NCBI GenBank assembly: GCA_031275035.1
Contig: JAISPH010000053.1
Location: 1 to 40,552 of the forward strand
DNA length: 40,552 nt
Origin: Treponema sp.
GTDB lineage: Bacteria > Spirochaetota > Spirochaetia > Treponematales > Breznakiellaceae
Direction of reading: 5' to 3'
Under the pieces are notes generated by a model. It searched no databases. It had not been told where the DNA came from and saw only the letters and a list, made by a program, of their open reading frames with translations. Of the stretch, positions 33,381-40,552 are shown in pieces. Positions within the stretch are counted from its first letter, which is position 1. Each line of letters opens with the position of its first letter. A program made the position numbers and the translations under genes.

Positions 33381-34493
33381 TTAACCCACCGACCTTATAA
33401 AGATCTCCAACAGATCCTCCCGTTCGGCCCGTATCACGCAGTTTGAGATATTTTTTGCCTTAACGGCGGTTTCGGCGTACTGTTCAAGCTCGGCGGGGGT
33501 CAATTTTTCCCGGACCCCCAGCAGTTTGTCCAGGTTCCGGCCAAATTCGTCCACATTTTTCATACTCAGGGCGGATAAAATGGCGGGGATGCGCCGGGAG
33601 CCTGCGTTTTTTTCCTTTTCCTCGATAAATTTAAGGAAATTGGCGAAGAGGAGGCCGTTGGCCCGGCCATGATCGATGTTCTTATTATAGGTGAGGAGGT
33701 AGCCCATGGCGTGCACCGCGGTGGTGCCCGTATTGGCGATTACCATACCCGCCAAGGCGGAGGCATAGAGCAGTTTCCGGCGGGTATCCATGTCGATGGT
33801 CCCGGCGGCTTCCAGGACAGGAAAACAGGCCGCTATGGCGGCGATGCTTTCCCGGGCCAGGACATCGCTGAGCGCCGAGGCCCGGAGCGACAGCATACCC
33901 TCTACCGCATGGGAAAGGGCGTCTATGGCGGTATTTACCGTTATATTCCGGTCAAGGCCGGCCGTATACCGGGCGTCCAGGAAGGCAAAACGGGGAAACA
34001 GCGCAGGGGAAGCCACGGAGGTCTTGGTTCCGGCGGCGTCGTTGGTCAGGATGGCGTATTGGGTAAGCTCGGAACCGGTTCCCGCGGTGGTGGGAACCGC
34101 CGCTACCGGCAGGGCGTCCGTAAGGGCGGCGCCGAACAGTTCGTCCTTCCGCACTTTGGTCAGCGCCAGGGCGGCGGCGGCCTTGGCGGCGTCCATGGGG
34201 GAACCGCCCCCCAGGGCGGCGACAAAGCTGTAACCCCCGCTTTTTGCCAGCTCCGCAGCCTCGAACACACAGTCCACCGTGGGGTTGCTCATCACCTTGT
34301 CGTAGAGCGTATAGGTCTGGCCGTTGGCCTCCAGGGCCTTCACCATATCCGCCAGGGAACCATTGGCTTTGGCGGAATGTTTCCCCGTTACAATCAGGGC
34401 CTTTTTGCCCAGCCCGGCCAGGAGGCTCCGGTTTTCAAAGATACAATCCTCGCCCATCACAAGCTTGGTGGGCATATAATAGTTAAGTTTCAT
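33381..34493 (-). CDS. Iron-containing alcohol dehydrogenase
   Basis: A 370-aa group III (Fe-type) alcohol dehydrogenase, NAD(P)-dependent. Motifs: FVAALGGGSPMDAAKAAA (nucleotide-binding), VPTTAGTGSELTQYA, and the metal-ligand regions DALSHAVEGML, TAVHAMGYLL and DHGRANGLLF. The family reduces aldehydes to alcohols in fermentation (ethanol, butanol, 1,2-propanediol); the exact substrate is not predictable. It follows the LRR gene's promoter region on the same strand but is separately transcribed. A fermentative gut spirochaete would use it to reoxidise NADH. Confidence 0.92.
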   Translation of the reverse strand: MKLNYYMPTKLVMGEDCIFENRSLLAGLGKKALIVTGKHSAKANGSLADMVKALEANGQTYTLYDKVMSNPTVDCVFEAAELAKSGGYSFVAALGGGSPMDAAKAAAALALTKVRKDELFGAALTDALPVAAVPTTAGTGSELTQYAILTNDAAGTKTSVASPALFPRFAFLDARYTAGLDRNITVNTAIDALSHAVEGMLSLRASALSDVLARESIAAIAACFPVLEAAGTIDMDTRRKLLYASALAGMVIANTGTTAVHAMGYLLTYNKNIDHGRANGLLFANFLKFIEEKEKNAGSRRIPAILSALSMKNVDEFGRNLDKLLGVREKLTPAELEQYAETAVKAKNISNCVIRAEREDLLEIFIRSVG

Positions 34494-34780
34494 ACTTCTA
34501 AATTAAACGTTCCTTTGCCCCCCCGCAAGGGCGCCGCGCCTGACGATTCACAAATATGTATAATTATACACGAAGGAAAAGCGCTTGAAATTCAGGGGGA
34601 TTCCCCCGCCTTTTCCAAGAGAATCGCTAATTTATTGTACTATAAACAATTACAAAAGAGCGATTTTCTCCAGGGGCCGGAAAAAGAGTTGAGGTCTTCA
34701 ATTTGCGGCATTTTTCCAAAGAAAAAAATTTATAAGAATGCATAAAAATACTTGATTCTTTTCTTTTTTTTATCTAAAGT
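34494..34780. other. AT-rich regulatory gap upstream of the liv operon
   Basis: No gene is seen. TTGATT at about 34752 with TAAAGT 17 nt downstream is a candidate promoter for livJ. An AATATGTATAATTATACA stretch near 34553 may drive or regulate the divergent dehydrogenase. Confidence 0.4.
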
Positions 34781-34786
34781 GGAGCG

Positions 34787-34823
34787 ATGCCGCCTTATGC
34801 CGGTATATTCCGGCCTGCGGCAT
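34787..34823 (+). promoter_or_regulatory. Nested hairpins in the livJ leader
   Basis: ATGCCGC (34787-34793) pairs with GCGGCAT (34817-34823) around GCCGG-TATATT-CCGGC (34799-34814), ending 2-3 nt before the AAGGAGG RBS. It could limit translation or stabilise the mRNA. Confidence 0.5.
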
Positions 34824-34838
34824 GATAAGGAGGATAAC

Positions 34839-36005
34839 ATGAAAAAGGTATTTTTGGGCGGAATTTTTTGTCTGCTTGTTCTGTCCCTGCTGGCGACGGG
34901 CTGCGCAAAGAAAACCGGAACTATCAAAATAGGGTTTAACATTCCCTTAACCGGCGATTCTCCCAAAATCGGAGAGGGCGCCAAGTTTGCTGCGGAACTT
35001 ATCAAAAAAGAACTGGATGCGGCCGGCGGCCTTGAGGTACAGGGCAAGAAATACGCCGTGGAATTTATCTATGTCGATAACGAGCTTAAGCCGGAATCCG
35101 CAGTGCAGGCCGCCCTGAGGCTTATCGAGCAGGATCAGGTTCTTGCCGTCGTTGGTCCCGCCGGTTCGGGAAGAGCCAATCCCGCGGGCCAGGTAAACAA
35201 CGAAAACCGTACCCCCATGGTTTCGCCCTGGGCTACCAATCCAACGGTTACCCTCGACCGGCCCTATGTATTCCGGGCCTGTATCCTCGATCCGGTGCAG
35301 GCGACTTCGGCGGTGGCCTTTTTTAAAACCCAATACGCCGATGTAAAAAAAGTTGCGGTGCTTTACAATATTGATGACGATTATTCAAAGGGCCTGGCGG
35401 AATTTTTCCGGGAAAACTGGCTCAAGGGCGCCGGTAATTCGGTAACGGCCTTTGAAAGTTTCGGCCAGAAGGATCAGGATTATTCCACCCAGCTTACCAG
35501 GATTGTCAATTCCGGGGCGGAGATGCTCTACCTTCCCGACTATTACAATCATGTGGCCCTTATCGTTCCCCAGGCCAAAGATCTGGGCTGGGGCGATAAG
35601 CCCATCTTCGGCAGCGATTCCTGGGGCTCGGCGGATCTCTGGAACCTGAGCAAGGGCGCGGTCAAGGGCTGCTTCTTTACCACCCACTATGCCGCCGCCG
35701 GGGCCACCGGGGCTACTAAAGCCTTTATCGATCAGTATCAGGCTGCCTACGGCTATATTCCCGACGATGTGGCGGCCCTTTCCTACGATTCGACGCGGAT
35801 AGTTCTTCAAGCGATACAGAACGCCGGTATCTCGGGCGATCTCCAGAAGGACCGCCAGGCGATTCGGGACGCCATCGCCGCCCTGCGGGATTTCCCCGGC
35901 ATTACCGGTACGATGACCTTTGACGAAAACGGCGATCCCTATAAGCCTGCGGTTGTGGTACGGGTAAACGACTCGGGCGAATTCGAATACGTTACCAGCC
36001 TGTAG
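34839..36005 (+). CDS. livJ: Branched-chain amino-acid ABC transporter, substrate-binding lipoprotein
   Basis: A 388-aa type I periplasmic binding protein (Peripla_BP_6). The signal peptide MKKVFLGGIFCLLVLSLLAT ends in a lipobox ATGC, so it is membrane-anchored. IKIGFNIPLTGDSPKIGEGA is the classical N-terminus, followed by VVGPAGSGRANPAGQV and TNPTVTLDRPYVFRACILDP. It delivers a branched-chain or related amino acid (or amide) to the permeases encoded next. Start is set by AAGGAGG upstream of the ATG at 34839. It is the first gene of a compact five-gene operon. Confidence 0.94.
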   Translation: MKKVFLGGIFCLLVLSLLATGCAKKTGTIKIGFNIPLTGDSPKIGEGAKFAAELIKKELDAAGGLEVQGKKYAVEFIYVDNELKPESAVQAALRLIEQDQVLAVVGPAGSGRANPAGQVNNENRTPMVSPWATNPTVTLDRPYVFRACILDPVQATSAVAFFKTQYADVKKVAVLYNIDDDYSKGLAEFFRENWLKGAGNSVTAFESFGQKDQDYSTQLTRIVNSGAEMLYLPDYYNHVALIVPQAKDLGWGDKPIFGSDSWGSADLWNLSKGAVKGCFFTTHYAAAGATGATKAFIDQYQAAYGYIPDDVAALSYDSTRIVLQAIQNAGISGDLQKDRQAIRDAIAALRDFPGITGTMTFDENGDPYKPAVVVRVNDSGEFEYVTSL

Positions 36006-36022
36006 GAGGCGGGGAACCGGCA

Positions 36023-36931
36023 ATGGCGGCAACGCTGTTACAGAATATTTTTAACGCCCTCCAGTGGGGCAGTTTCTACTCGATGATCGCCCTGGGTTAT
36101 TGTCTGGTTTACGGCGTGCTCCGTTTGATCAACTTTGCCCACGGCGATATTTTTATGACCGCCTGCTACATTGCCTTTTTTATCACCGCCGCCCTGCTGG
36201 GCGTCTTTGCCGGGGGCTGGCCGGTTTTTGCCATTACCCTTCTGCTGACTATGGCGGGCACCGCCCTGGTGGGCATTACCATCGAACGGGTTGCCTACCG
36301 GCCCCTGCGCCGCAAAGGGGTAAACCGGCTCTACGTTGTCATCACCGCCCTCATGGTCGGCTTTATTCTTGAAAACGGGAACCTCGCGCTTCTCGGCGCC
36401 AGTTCCCGCCGTTTCCCCGACATTCTGGAAAAACAGATCTGGCAGCTTGGGCCGGTGATGCTGACCAACCTCAAGATTCTGGTTATCGCCGCCGCCTTTG
36501 CAGTGTTCGGGGTTCTGCAGTTTATCGTTAAAAAAACCACCTTCGGCATGTCCATGCGGGCAATCTCCTACGACAAATTTGCCATTCCCCTCATGGGTAT
36601 TCCCGTGAACCAGGTGATTACCTTTACCTTTGCCCTGGGTTCAGGCCTTGCGGCGGTGGCGGGAATTCTGTTCGGCATGTCCTATCCTGTGCTGGATCCC
36701 TATATGGGGATGATCATAGGCTGGAAGGCCTTTATCGCCGCGGTGGTCGGCGGCATCGGAGAAATAAGCGGGGCTTTTATCGGCGGTTTTATCCTCGGCT
36801 TTATCGAGATCTTCATCGCCGCCTTCTTTCCCTCAAGCTTTAAGGATCTGGTATCCTTCGTCATACTGCTTATCATTTTGGTTCTAAAACCGACGGGATT
36901 CTTCGGCGTCGCCCGAAGCACCAAGATATAA
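36023..36931 (+). CDS. livH: Branched-chain amino-acid ABC transporter permease LivH
   Basis: A 302-aa inner-membrane permease with about eight helices. N-terminal FNALQWGSFYSMIALGYCLVYGVLRLINFAHGD is the hallmark of LivH; the EAA-like loop is GMSMRAISYDKFAIPLMG. It forms the heteromeric channel with LivM. It begins 17 nt after the livJ stop with AGGAGGCGGGG upstream. Confidence 0.95.
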   Translation: MAATLLQNIFNALQWGSFYSMIALGYCLVYGVLRLINFAHGDIFMTACYIAFFITAALLGVFAGGWPVFAITLLLTMAGTALVGITIERVAYRPLRRKGVNRLYVVITALMVGFILENGNLALLGASSRRFPDILEKQIWQLGPVMLTNLKILVIAAAFAVFGVLQFIVKKTTFGMSMRAISYDKFAIPLMGIPVNQVITFTFALGSGLAAVAGILFGMSYPVLDPYMGMIIGWKAFIAAVVGGIGEISGAFIGGFILGFIEIFIAAFFPSSFKDLVSFVILLIILVLKPTGFFGVARSTKI

Positions 36932-36941
36932 AGGCGGGCCG

Positions 36942-38000
36942 ATGCAGAGTATGCCTAAGAAGATACAAGCGCCCCTCATTTTTGGCGTAACCCTAGGGGC
37001 CATGGCTCTTATTGCCGCCCTCTCATCCCTGGGGGTCTTCAATCAGTACATCCAAAGCGTGATAATGTCCATCGGCATCAACATTATCTTTGCCGCCAGC
37101 CTCAACATCGTAAACGGCTATATGGGCGAATTTTCCTGCGGCCATGCGGGGTTTATGGCGGTGGGGGCCTATATTTCGTCGGTGCTTTCCCTGATTCTGT
37201 TTACGGAAAATAAATTTACCGGCCCGTCCCTGCTGCCCCCGCAGACGGCGGTTTTTCTCTTTCCCGCGGTGATTATCGCCGGGGGCATTGCCGCGGCCAT
37301 TGCAGGACTCCTGGTGGCAATCCCTTCCTTCAAAACCCGGGACGATTATCTGGCGATCATCACCATCGCGGCGAACTATATCATCTCCACCGCCATCAAT
37401 AACCTGGAGGCGGTTGGGGGCAGCCGGGGCCTTATGGGGATGAAGTCTACGATATTCGCCATGACCGGCATAATTTCCCTGCCCTGGACTCTGATGTGGA
37501 TCATGATTTTTACGGCCCTCTGCATAGTCGCCATTAAACGGCTCATGGGCTCGGTTTTGGGCAAGGGCATCTCCGCCATCCGGTACGACGAAATTTCCGC
37601 GGAGATTATGAGCGTCAATACCAACCGGATAAAGCTTTTGGCCTTTATGTTTTCCTCCGGCTTGGCGGGAATTGCGGGGGGACTTTTTGCCCATCAGCTT
37701 GGATTTATCAATCCCGCTTCTTTTAACATTATGAAATCCACCGAGGGGATGGTGATGGTCTACCTCGGCGGCATGGGTTCCCTTTCGGGTTCGGTGCTGT
37801 CGGCGGTTTTTTTTACCTTCCTTCTGGAATTCATGCGGCCCCTGCAGATCTTAAAGTGGGTGGTTATCCCCCTGCTGCTGATCCTGCTTATGCAGTTCCG
37901 CCCCGAGGGGATCATGGGCAACCGGGAATTGCCGGAGCTTTTTGCCAAACTGATGCGGGTTCGTTCCGCAAAAGGGAAGGGTCATGGCGTATCACCTTGA
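36942..38000 (+). CDS. livM: Branched-chain amino-acid ABC transporter permease LivM
   Basis: A 352-aa inner-membrane permease. FAASLNIVNGYMGEFSCGHAGFMAVGAY and the cytoplasmic loop GKGISAIRYDEISAEIMSVN (EAA-like) are typical of LivM. It pairs with LivH. The 3' end overlaps livG by 17 nt, indicating translational coupling. Confidence 0.95.
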   Translation: MQSMPKKIQAPLIFGVTLGAMALIAALSSLGVFNQYIQSVIMSIGINIIFAASLNIVNGYMGEFSCGHAGFMAVGAYISSVLSLILFTENKFTGPSLLPPQTAVFLFPAVIIAGGIAAAIAGLLVAIPSFKTRDDYLAIITIAANYIISTAINNLEAVGGSRGLMGMKSTIFAMTGIISLPWTLMWIMIFTALCIVAIKRLMGSVLGKGISAIRYDEISAEIMSVNTNRIKLLAFMFSSGLAGIAGGLFAHQLGFINPASFNIMKSTEGMVMVYLGGMGSLSGSVLSAVFFTFLLEFMRPLQILKWVVIPLLLILLMQFRPEGIMGNRELPELFAKLMRVRSAKGKGHGVSP

Positions 38001-38754
38001 AATCAGAAACCTGACCCATCGTTTCGGCGGACTCCAGGCGCTGACCAATATCAACCTGACCCTGGAGAAGGGGGAGATTGCCGGTCTCATCGGCCCCAAC
38101 GGAGCGGGCAAGACCACGGTCTTCAATCTGGTCAGCGGTTTCTATATTCCCTCCGAGGGGGATATTCTGGTTCACGGAACGCGGATCAACGCCAAAAAAC
38201 CCCACGAAATTGCGGCCATGAAAATAGGCCGGACCTTTCAGAATATCAGGCTCTGGAGCGAGATGACCGTGCTGGACAATATCCGTATCGCCCAGCATTA
38301 CCAGCTCGGCTACAGCGCCATGGATGTATTTTTCAATACCCGGCGCTTTCGCCGGCGGGAGGCGGAGATTACCGAATCCGCCCGGGAACTGCTGGCGGTT
38401 TTTAAGCTTTCGGATCTGGCCGGCGAGTACCCCAAGAATCTTCCCTACGGGATTCAGCGCCGGGTGGAGATTGCCCGGGCCCTTTCGCTGAAGCCGGATC
38501 TGCTTATGCTGGACGAACCTGCCGCGGGGTTGAGCACTGTGGACATTGCCGAATTAATCGATTATATTCGCTGGATTCACGAACGGTTCAAATTGACCAT
38601 CTGGATGATTGAACATCAGATGGAGGTGATTATGACCCTGTGCCGGAATATTTCGGTCATTGATTTTGGAAGGGAAATTGCCCGGGGGAATCCGGATGAG
38701 ATTAGGTCCAACCCCGGAGTTATTAAAGCCTACCTCGGGGATGGAACGATTTAG
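37984..38754 (+). CDS. livG: Branched-chain amino-acid ABC transporter ATPase LivG
   Basis: A 256-aa ABC ATPase. Walker A GPNGAGKTTVFN, signature LPYGIQRRVEIARAL (unusual YGIQR instead of LSGGQ, common in LivG), Walker B LLMLDEPAAGLS and switch His in WMIEHQMEVI. It powers LivHM together with LivF. The ATG at 37984 is in the end of livM. Confidence 0.95.
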   Translation: MAYHLEIRNLTHRFGGLQALTNINLTLEKGEIAGLIGPNGAGKTTVFNLVSGFYIPSEGDILVHGTRINAKKPHEIAAMKIGRTFQNIRLWSEMTVLDNIRIAQHYQLGYSAMDVFFNTRRFRRREAEITESARELLAVFKLSDLAGEYPKNLPYGIQRRVEIARALSLKPDLLMLDEPAAGLSTVDIAELIDYIRWIHERFKLTIWMIEHQMEVIMTLCRNISVIDFGREIARGNPDEIRSNPGVIKAYLGDGTI

Positions 38755-38767
38755 GAACGGAGCGATC

Positions 38768-39508
38768 ATGCTGCTTGAGGTAAAGAACCTAAAGACCTCT
38801 TATGGAAACATCGAAGCCCTTCACGGCATTTCCTTCAATATCGACAGGGGAGAAATAGTTACCCTTATCGGCGCCAACGGCGCCGGGAAAACTTCGACCC
38901 TCCTCTCCCTTGCCCGGCTGGCCCGGCCTGAAGCGCCGGTGGTTACCGAAGGGGAAATTCTCTACGAGGGGCAGAGTATCATCAGGGCCGAACCCCATGC
39001 CCTGATACAGAAAAAAATGCTTGCCCTGGTCCCCGAGGGACGCCATATCTTTGGAAACCTGACGGTTCAGGAGAACCTGCAGCTTGCCGCCTTTCCTCAC
39101 CGTAAAGATCCCAACCGGACGGCGGCGGCCGGGGAAATCCGGAATCTGGTTTACGAACTGTTTCCCCGGCTCCATGAACGGCGGAAGCAGCGGGGGGAGC
39201 TTCTAAGCGGCGGCGAACAGCAGATGCTGGCGGTCGGCCGGGCCCTTATGACGGGAAGCAGCTTTATCATGCTGGACGAACCCTCCATGGGCCTTGCCCC
39301 GAAGCTGATGTATGAGATGTTCCGGGCCCTAAAGCAGCTTAACCTTTCCAAGCATATAACTATTCTGGTGGTGGAACAGAACGCCAAGGTGGCCCTGGAA
39401 TTCGCGGGCCGCGGCTATGTGCTTAAAACCGGAGAAATTATCGCATCGGGTACCTCGGAGGAACTGAGCGCCAATGCGAATGTCAAGAAGGCTTATCTGG
39501 GAGGGTGA
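38768..39508 (+). CDS. livF: Branched-chain amino-acid ABC transporter ATPase LivF
   Basis: A 246-aa ABC ATPase. Walker A GANGAGKTSTLL, signature LLSGGEQQMLAVGRAL, Walker B FIMLDEPSMGLAPK and VPEGRHIFGNLTVQENL typical of LivF. The ATG at 38768 (MLLEVKNLKT) is chosen, 13 nt after livG; the longer frame from 38660 lies inside livG. It is last in the operon and stops 13 nt before the convergent radical SAM gene. Confidence 0.95.
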   Translation: MLLEVKNLKTSYGNIEALHGISFNIDRGEIVTLIGANGAGKTSTLLSLARLARPEAPVVTEGEILYEGQSIIRAEPHALIQKKMLALVPEGRHIFGNLTVQENLQLAAFPHRKDPNRTAAAGEIRNLVYELFPRLHERRKQRGELLSGGEQQMLAVGRALMTGSSFIMLDEPSMGLAPKLMYEMFRALKQLNLSKHITILVVEQNAKVALEFAGRGYVLKTGEIIASGTSEELSANANVKKAYLGG

Positions 39509-39521
39509 GTGACTGTTTTGT

Positions 39522-40552
39522 TTAGTCCAATTCGCAGCTTGTCCATTCTGAGATTTCTTTTTTAGAAACGCCCCATTTTATTTGCAAAACTGTTTTTTTG
39601 ATGTTACAGTACCGGCAAAAAGGCATGGGCTTGGATAAAAAGCCGAATATTTCTTTTATACTTTCTGCTTTATAAATGTCAATGTAATCAGCCTCGGTAA
39701 CCTGTAAATTTTTATTAAAATATGCATTGAAATATTTTATATATGCAATCACTGCACAGGTATATAATTTTCCATCAACTAACTGAATGCATCCATTCGC
39801 CATATAACACAGCTTGAAGCTTTCGTTTACATCTTGTTCCCCCTGTAAATCCAGAGGCCTACGCTGCCATCGTGTAGGTTCTTCCGGATCTCCCCAGTAT
39901 TTCAAATGTATACCATGCTTTTGTGCCAGAGACTTTATGGCGGCATGATCAATTTTTACCGGATATACCGTAATAATTATCTCGATATTATTTTTCCGGC
40001 AATTCTTCCAGAAATTATCCGTTTGTTTTAACAACAGTATTCCATTTGTAACAATACGAATCGAGCATGTACTAAAATATTCCCTGGCTATATCCAAAAA
40101 TTCAGTAAGATTGGGATGCAGCAAGGGTTCTCCGCCGAGTACCGAAATTTCGTTGATTTCTCCATTTGTCAATTCAGAGAGTCTTGCACAATCCCGTCTA
40201 AAAACCGCAGCATCAAGAAATTTTTCTTCAGCAAGCGGAGAAAAATGCTCGCATCCTTTACAATTTAAATTACAATGATCGGCAACGTGAATATTGAATC
40301 TTAATAATTCTCTGGGCCTTGTCTTTTCATTTTCCGCCTTTTTTATTTTTTTTAAATAGCGATATAATAATATTTCTTTTAAGAGTTTCTTGGGAAGGAA
40401 TCTTTTAGCGTACTTTTTTACTAATTTAAAGACATTATTTTCGTTGACCGTTGACCGTTGACCGTTGACCGTTGACCGTTGACCGTTGACCGTTGACCGT
40501 TGACCGTTGACCGTTGACCGTTGACCGTTGACCGTTGACCGTTGACCGTTGA
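39522..40552 (-). CDS. Radical SAM protein, 5' end runs into a heptanucleotide repeat (partial)
   Basis: At least 307 residues follow the repeat. CNLNCKGC (codons 40274-40251) is a radical SAM CX3CX2C cluster site; next come EHFSPLAE, ISVLGGEPLLHP (GGEP SAM-binding) and IRIVTNG. C-terminal cysteines (KLCYMANGC, KLYTC, FCRYCNIKK) suggest a second Fe-S (SPASM-like) cluster. Such proteins occur in sugar and surface-polysaccharide or peptide-modification loci; the substrate is unknown. There is no ATG, GTG or TTG in frame between the repeat (40443) and the radical SAM motif, so the coding frame must enter the repeat, which reads as repeated NGQRSTV, and the start lies beyond the window. The gene is AT-rich and unlike its neighbours, suggesting transfer. 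Confidence 0.82.
   Translation of the reverse strand, partial: NGQRSTVNGQRSTVNGQRSTVNGQRSTVNGQRSTVNENNVFKLVKKYAKRFLPKKLLKEILLYRYLKKIKKAENEKTRPRELLRFNIHVADHCNLNCKGCEHFSPLAEEKFLDAAVFRRDCARLSELTNGEINEISVLGGEPLLHPNLTEFLDIAREYFSTCSIRIVTNGILLLKQTDNFWKNCRKNNIEIIITVYPVKIDHAAIKSLAQKHGIHLKYWGDPEEPTRWQRRPLDLQGEQDVNESFKLCYMANGCIQLVDGKLYTCAVIAYIKYFNAYFNKNLQVTEADYIDIYKAESIKEIFGFLSKPMPFCRYCNIKKTVLQIKWGVSKKEISEWTSCELD
40443..40552. repeat. Perfect 7-bp tandem repeat (GTTGACC)n, at least 15 copies
   Basis: Fifteen full units and five bases without a mismatch up to the window end. On the minus strand the unit is GGTCAAC: because 7 is not a multiple of 3, every frame cycles through the same seven sense codons and none is a stop. 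The plus strand has TGA in every frame. A change by one unit would shift the frame of the radical SAM gene. Confidence 0.95.

Noticed and set aside
40443..40552. CRISPR-like repetition at the right edge
   Set aside because: The 7-bp units are directly adjacent without spacers, so it is a simple tandem repeat.

Overview
The window looks like chromosomal DNA of a Treponema-like spirochaete, probably a gut or termite-gut lineage. The evidence is a class I lysyl-tRNA synthetase, a threonyl-tRNA synthetase without TGS domain, a BspA/TpLRR lipoprotein, a TPR protein resembling the spirochaetal flagellar collar protein FlcA, Treponema-type secreted and membrane proteins, and many short perfect hairpins between genes. 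The genus is inferred from gene content, not from a marker search. Most genes are GC-rich; the last kilobase is clearly AT-richer.

Layout. 1-613: a decayed minus-strand gene into which a cluster of perfect palindromes has been inserted without changing frame. 614-832: a small cysteine-containing protein. 944-7592 (minus): hybrid histidine kinase, two small hypothetical proteins, HAD phosphatase and glycosyltransferase. 7836-11369 (plus): a tandem duplicated pair of AMP-forming acyl-CoA ligases, convergent with a third, more distant ligase (11432-13345, minus) that has a palindromic operator and a terminator-like hairpin upstream. 13657-14228: dispersed repeat and gene remnants. 14229-17058: thrS and a DeoR-family regulator. 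17119-21124 (minus): sodium/solute symporter, lysK and a DUF2259 secreted protein. 21262-22813: two convergent membrane proteins. 23077-23148: tRNA-Val(CAC). 23263-26556 (minus): large acidic TPR membrane protein, divergent from a glycogen-binding-domain protein. 27361-30935: Cys/Met-type PLP enzyme divergent from a second hybrid kinase. 31035-31800: two tRNA-Ser genes embedded in repeated, tRNA-derived palindromic sequence and a second copy of the 164-bp repeat. 31827-34493 (minus): BspA-like lipoprotein and iron-type alcohol dehydrogenase. 34839-39508: complete livJHMGF branched-chain amino-acid ABC transporter operon. 39522-40552: radical SAM gene whose reading frame runs into a pure 7-bp tandem repeat at the right edge.

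The genes fit a fermentative, amino-acid-using spirochaete: amino-acid import (Liv, symporter), amino-acid metabolism, acyl-CoA activation, alcohol dehydrogenase and two multi-step phosphorelay kinases. The most unusual features are the heptanucleotide repeat that could phase-vary the radical SAM gene, the in-frame palindromic insertions, and two families of structured dispersed repeats, one built around tRNA-Ser 3' ends.
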